Source: Flavobacteriales bacterium (GTDB lineage: Bacteria > Bacteroidota > Bacteroidia > Flavobacteriales_D > Parvicellaceae). Taken from it: a stretch of 45,823 nt of DNA. The translations under genes were made by a program, and so were the position numbers. Below, piece by piece: positions 43,178-45,823 of this stretch. The DNA lies in the NCBI GenBank assembly GCA_029243225.1, contig JAQWSL010000017.1:1-45823 (forward strand). The letters are read 5' to 3'. A model generated the notes under the pieces. It saw only the letters and a list, made by a program, of their open reading frames with translations. It made no database searches and had not been told where the DNA came from. The number at the start of each line of letters is the position of its first letter. Positions within the stretch are counted from its first letter, which is position 1.

Positions 43178-43713
43178 GAGTAGTTATTTTTCTTGCTCTA
43201 TTATTAACAACAGGAAATTCTTTTTGTCAAGATTCAACTAAAAACAACTTACACAGCCCCAAAAAATCAACCATTCTCTCTTTTTGCCTTCCAAGTGCTG
43301 GTCAGTTTTACAACCATGCTAACAGAGTTGACAAAAAGAAAAATAATTTATGGTGGAAAATACCCATCATATATGGTGGGCTTGGCACCTCTATCTACTT
43401 TTTATTAGACAATCAAAATGAATATAATGTTATAAAAAACGAAAGACTTCTTCGTTTAAATACTGGACAAATTAATGCATATCCACTTTACACATCTTCT
43501 CAGCTTAAAATAATTCAAAATGATTATAGAAGGTGGAGAGATCTTTCAGTAATATCAATTCTAGCTGTTTATTTGTTACAAGTTATTGATGCTAGTGTTG
43601 AAGGTCATTTAATTCATTTTGACAATTCTGATAATTTATCTATCAACCTAAAGCCAATGAACAATTACAACAATATTAATAATATGCAGCTAAGTATTCT
43701 GTATCGTTTTTAA
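43174..43713 (+). CDS. DUF5683 membrane protein
   Basis: The 179-residue protein has a signal-like N-terminus (VVIFLALLLTTGNSFC) followed by the DUF5683 core PKKSTILSFCLPSAGQFYNHANR, WWKIPIIYGGLGTSIYFLL and a second membrane segment with RRWRDLSVISILAVYLLQVIDASVEGHL. It sits in the conserved parA-parB-DUF5683 order of Bacteroidota, though dapB and lepB, which usually follow, are absent here. The function is unknown; position suggests a link to segregation or envelope. Confidence 0.9.
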   Translation: MRVVIFLALLLTTGNSFCQDSTKNNLHSPKKSTILSFCLPSAGQFYNHANRVDKKKNNLWWKIPIIYGGLGTSIYFLLDNQNEYNVIKNERLLRLNTGQINAYPLYTSSQLKIIQNDYRRWRDLSVISILAVYLLQVIDASVEGHLIHFDNSDNLSINLKPMNNYNNINNMQLSILYRF

Positions 43714-43778
43714 TTTTAACTAACTACAATTAAAAATGCATGTATAATTTAATTACTTTCATCACACATTAAGCTATA

Positions 43779-45272
43779 ATGGAGGAATACGACTTATGTG
43801 TAATTGGCGCTGGTCCATCAGGATATGCTGCTGCAATGAGGGCAATAGATTTTGGAAAAAAGGTTGTACTTATTGAAAAAGACAAAATTGGTGGTGCTGG
43901 GTTGTACAATGGAGCTTTAACATCCAAAACAATGTGGGAACTATCTCAAAAAGTGAGAACAGTTAATAGTAGCATTGTATCATCTGGAAGAAGCAAATTC
44001 GACTTAAGCTGGGAGCAAGTAAAAACCACCATGCAAGAAGCAGTTTTCGATCGCAAATTTCAATACTCTTGTCATATCAAACTTTTACAATCTGAAGAGC
44101 TAAACCAAAGTTTTAAATACGAAAGAGGTTTTGCCAGTTTTATTGATAATCATAAAGTTAAAATTCAAAAATCCAACGGTAATTCAAAAGAAATTTATGC
44201 TAAAAACATAATTATCGCTATTGGAAGCACACCTAGACATTTACCAAACATTAAAGTAGATGAGCAAATAATTTTAACTAGCAACGGAGTCGATTCAATG
44301 AATGATTTCCCAAAAAGTATGGTTATTGTTGGTGCGGGTGTAATCGGATGCGAGTATGCCACCATGTTTTCTAATTTCGGTAAAACTAAAATTTATTTAA
44401 TTGATAGAGCAGATAAAATACTCCCTTTTGAAGATGAAGACATCTCTAATTTAATTGGAAATAATTTAACTAAAAACGGAGTCACCATCCATCAAAATGC
44501 AAATTTAGAAAGACTTGAAGTTAAAGATGGTGAAGTTGAATATGAACTGTCATATAATGATGGCAAAAGAGAGGTTATTAGAGTTGAAAAGGCACTACTA
44601 TCTGTTGGAAGAGTTCTAAATATTAAAGGGCTTGAAATGGATAATGCAGGTGTTAAACTTAGTAAAAGAGGAGCTCACATAGGAGATACAGACACACAAA
44701 CAAATATTCCTAATATATACACAGTAGGAGATGCTAGTGGTCACATTGCTCTTGTGAATATTGGTGAATTGGAAGCCAGGCATGCTGTTGAAAGAATTTT
44801 TGACAATAAAAAAGAAAAACTCAACTACACCAACATTAGCACCATTATGTTTTTGCAACCTGAAGTTGCTTCTGTGGGGATGAATGAAAAACAATGTATC
44901 GACAACAATATTCCTGTTAAAATTGTAAAGTTAGATTACTCATGTATAGCAAGAGCAATTGCAATGAGGAAAACCGAAGGGTTTTTCAAAATTATTGTAT
45001 CTAACGACAAAGAAATGAAAATTTTGGGAATGAGAGCTGTTGGTGAGCACGCATCTAGTGCCATACAAGCTGTTGCGCTTTTAATTAACATGAATAAAGG
45101 AATTCATGAATTAGCAGAGTTAGTTCACCCTCATCCATCAATTATTGAAGGTGTTCAAGAATGTGTAAGAATGCTACTTAACAAATCTATTTTTAAATCT
45201 TCTATTTTCAAAGACAAATTGTGGTGTTACAGTTGTGTTGATGGAGTAAAAACACCTCTTCAAAGATTGTGA
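43779..45272 (+). CDS. Pyridine nucleotide-disulfide oxidoreductase-family flavoprotein lacking the redox cysteines
   Basis: The 497-residue protein aligns with lipoamide dehydrogenase. The FAD motif is GAGPSG (10-15), NAD(P) binding is VGAGVIGCEYA, the second FAD motif is TVGDAS, and the C-terminal base is HPHPSIIEG. But the active-site GGxCxNxGCxPSK reads GGAGLYNGALTSK (38-50), with G41 and A46 in place of both cysteines, so it cannot be a dihydrolipoamide dehydrogenase. A soluble transhydrogenase or another hydride-transfer role is possible. The C-terminus adds about 25 residues ending in CVDGVKTPLQRL. A long gap separates it from the E1 gene. Confidence 0.85.
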   Translation: MEEYDLCVIGAGPSGYAAAMRAIDFGKKVVLIEKDKIGGAGLYNGALTSKTMWELSQKVRTVNSSIVSSGRSKFDLSWEQVKTTMQEAVFDRKFQYSCHIKLLQSEELNQSFKYERGFASFIDNHKVKIQKSNGNSKEIYAKNIIIAIGSTPRHLPNIKVDEQIILTSNGVDSMNDFPKSMVIVGAGVIGCEYATMFSNFGKTKIYLIDRADKILPFEDEDISNLIGNNLTKNGVTIHQNANLERLEVKDGEVEYELSYNDGKREVIRVEKALLSVGRVLNIKGLEMDNAGVKLSKRGAHIGDTDTQTNIPNIYTVGDASGHIALVNIGELEARHAVERIFDNKKEKLNYTNISTIMFLQPEVASVGMNEKQCIDNNIPVKIVKLDYSCIARAIAMRKTEGFFKIIVSNDKEMKILGMRAVGEHASSAIQAVALLINMNKGIHELAELVHPHPSIIEGVQECVRMLLNKSIFKSSIFKDKLWCYSCVDGVKTPLQRL

Positions 45273-45347
45273 CCAGACATCCTTTTATAATTGATTTACG
45301 TCTTGTTTAATGTAATAAGGTTAACTATATTTATAATAAAAAAAGTA

Positions 45348-45823
45348 ATGACTCATAAATTATCATTCAAAACTTTCAGAAATCTTTTATTTTTTCTTTT
45401 AACTGTATCGTTTATACAATTAACTGCTCAAAATAATGTTCCAAATAAAATCAATTACCAAGCTGTAGCTCACAGCGTAAATGGCGAAACTTATAGCAAT
45501 GAGTCTATTGATGTTAAAATTAGTTTACTCTCCTCATCTGCCAGCGGCCAATTAATTTGGGAAGAAATACATAATTTAACCACCAATGATTACGGACTTT
45601 TTAGTTTAACAATTGGTACCGGTTCTTCTACAAACAATGGATCTGCTAATTCCGCAAGTGATATAAATTGGAAAGCAAGTACACATTTTTTAAATGTTCA
45701 AGTTGATGTAGGACAGGGTTATGAGGATTTAGGAACCCAACAATTGGTTACTGTTCCTTATGCATTTCATTCTAGAACAGCAGATAATGTAATTAACGAC
45801 CAAATAAATGATGCTGATGCAGA
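45348..45823 (+). CDS. Large exported surface protein, N-terminal part only
   Basis: From the ATG at 45348 the frame is open to the right edge (158 codons). It has a signal peptide (FRNLLFFLLTVSFIQLTAQ) followed by the Bacteroidota module INYQAVAHSVNGETYSN, VKISLLSSSASGQLIWEEIH, YGLFSLTIGTGS and QQLVTVPYAFHSRTA. The last residues, NDQINDADA, begin the aspartate-rich repeats that normally follow this module in large T9SS-exported or cell-surface proteins. The length and C-terminus are outside the window. It is separated by 75 bases from the flavoprotein gene. Confidence 0.85.
   Translation, partial: MTHKLSFKTFRNLLFFLLTVSFIQLTAQNNVPNKINYQAVAHSVNGETYSNESIDVKISLLSSSASGQLIWEEIHNLTTNDYGLFSLTIGTGSSTNNGSANSASDINWKASTHFLNVQVDVGQGYEDLGTQQLVTVPYAFHSRTADNVINDQINDADA

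Noticed and set aside
40602-43713. Replication origin or parS site near parAB
   Set aside because: I saw no DnaA-box cluster and no parS-like 16-base palindrome here by eye; a computed search could still find one.
1-45823. CRISPR arrays, defence islands, prophages or tRNA/rRNA genes
   Set aside because: No repeat-spacer pattern, integrase, transposase, toxin-antitoxin pair or cloverleaf sequence was recognised; the content is core genome.

Overview
The window reads as a chromosomal segment of a low-GC member of the Bacteroidota, most likely the Flavobacteriia/Flavobacteriales. Supporting signs are a subtilase with a type IX secretion C-terminal sorting domain, BatA-type membrane proteins, a long NusB, a DUF3276 PUR-type protein, DUF5683 next to parAB, a fused E1 alpha/beta dehydrogenase, and recurrent TAnnTTTG -7 promoter elements upstream of genes. 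Codon use and base composition look even throughout. I see no integrase, transposase, phage gene, CRISPR array, tRNA or rRNA, so this is core genome rather than an accessory island. No stretch longer than 300 bases lacks a gene; the largest gaps (about 270, 219 and 208 bases) hold promoters and small inverted repeats.

Layout. 1-4735 (minus): a DUF2797 protein cut by the left edge, then gyrA followed by an exported TPR protein. 4948-7503 (plus): clpC, divergent from gyrA. 7510-8910 (minus): a rhomboid protease and a TerB/J-domain protein. 8970-9386: a small unknown gene ending in a hairpin shared with the convergent htpG (9416-11299). 11570-12291: a DivIC/FtsB-like gene convergent with ruvX. 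12367-16845 (plus): a tight run dapD, glycosyltransferase, TsaC/Sua5-type gene, cca, and a pRiA4b ORF-3-like gene. 16850-19693 (minus): fabG followed by a large VWA-like membrane protein. 19758-30123 (plus): an outer-membrane-type protein, fused E1 dehydrogenase, T9SS subtilase, a small exported protein, a DUF2400 (TIGR02757) protein, a BatA-domain protein, and a dihydroorotase-like protein. 30167-30261: the small SRP RNA. 30285-32181: a GNAT acetyltransferase, transaldolase/fructose-6-phosphate aldolase, and a second TsaC/YciO paralogue. 32198-32628 (minus): a TonB C-terminal-domain gene broken by one base. 32749-34308: an SpmA/SpmB-type membrane protein with an extra C-terminal domain. 34309-37740 (minus): the operon leucine dehydrogenase, nusB, DUF1573, yajC, coaE. 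37868-40601: an ABC exporter and a PUR protein facing an FMN reductase. 40821-43713 (plus): UPF0173 hydrolase, parA, parB, DUF5683. 43779-45272: a lipoamide-dehydrogenase-like flavoprotein without the redox disulfide. 45348 to the right edge: start of a large exported surface protein.

Themes. Most genes are housekeeping: DNA topology and segregation (gyrA, ruvX, parAB), protein quality control and export (clpC, htpG, rhomboid, J protein, SRP RNA, yajC), tRNA maturation (cca, two TsaC-family genes), lysine/peptidoglycan precursor synthesis (dapD), fatty acid synthesis (fabG) and branched-chain amino acid/2-oxoacid catabolism (leucine dehydrogenase, fused E1). I did not find a new multi-gene system. 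The most interesting points are enzyme-family members lacking family catalytic or metal-binding residues (dihydroorotase-like, lipoamide-dehydrogenase-like, DUF2797, the ABC exporter), a one-base frameshift in a TonB-domain gene, a fused C-terminal domain on the SpmAB protein, and palindromes in promoter regions.
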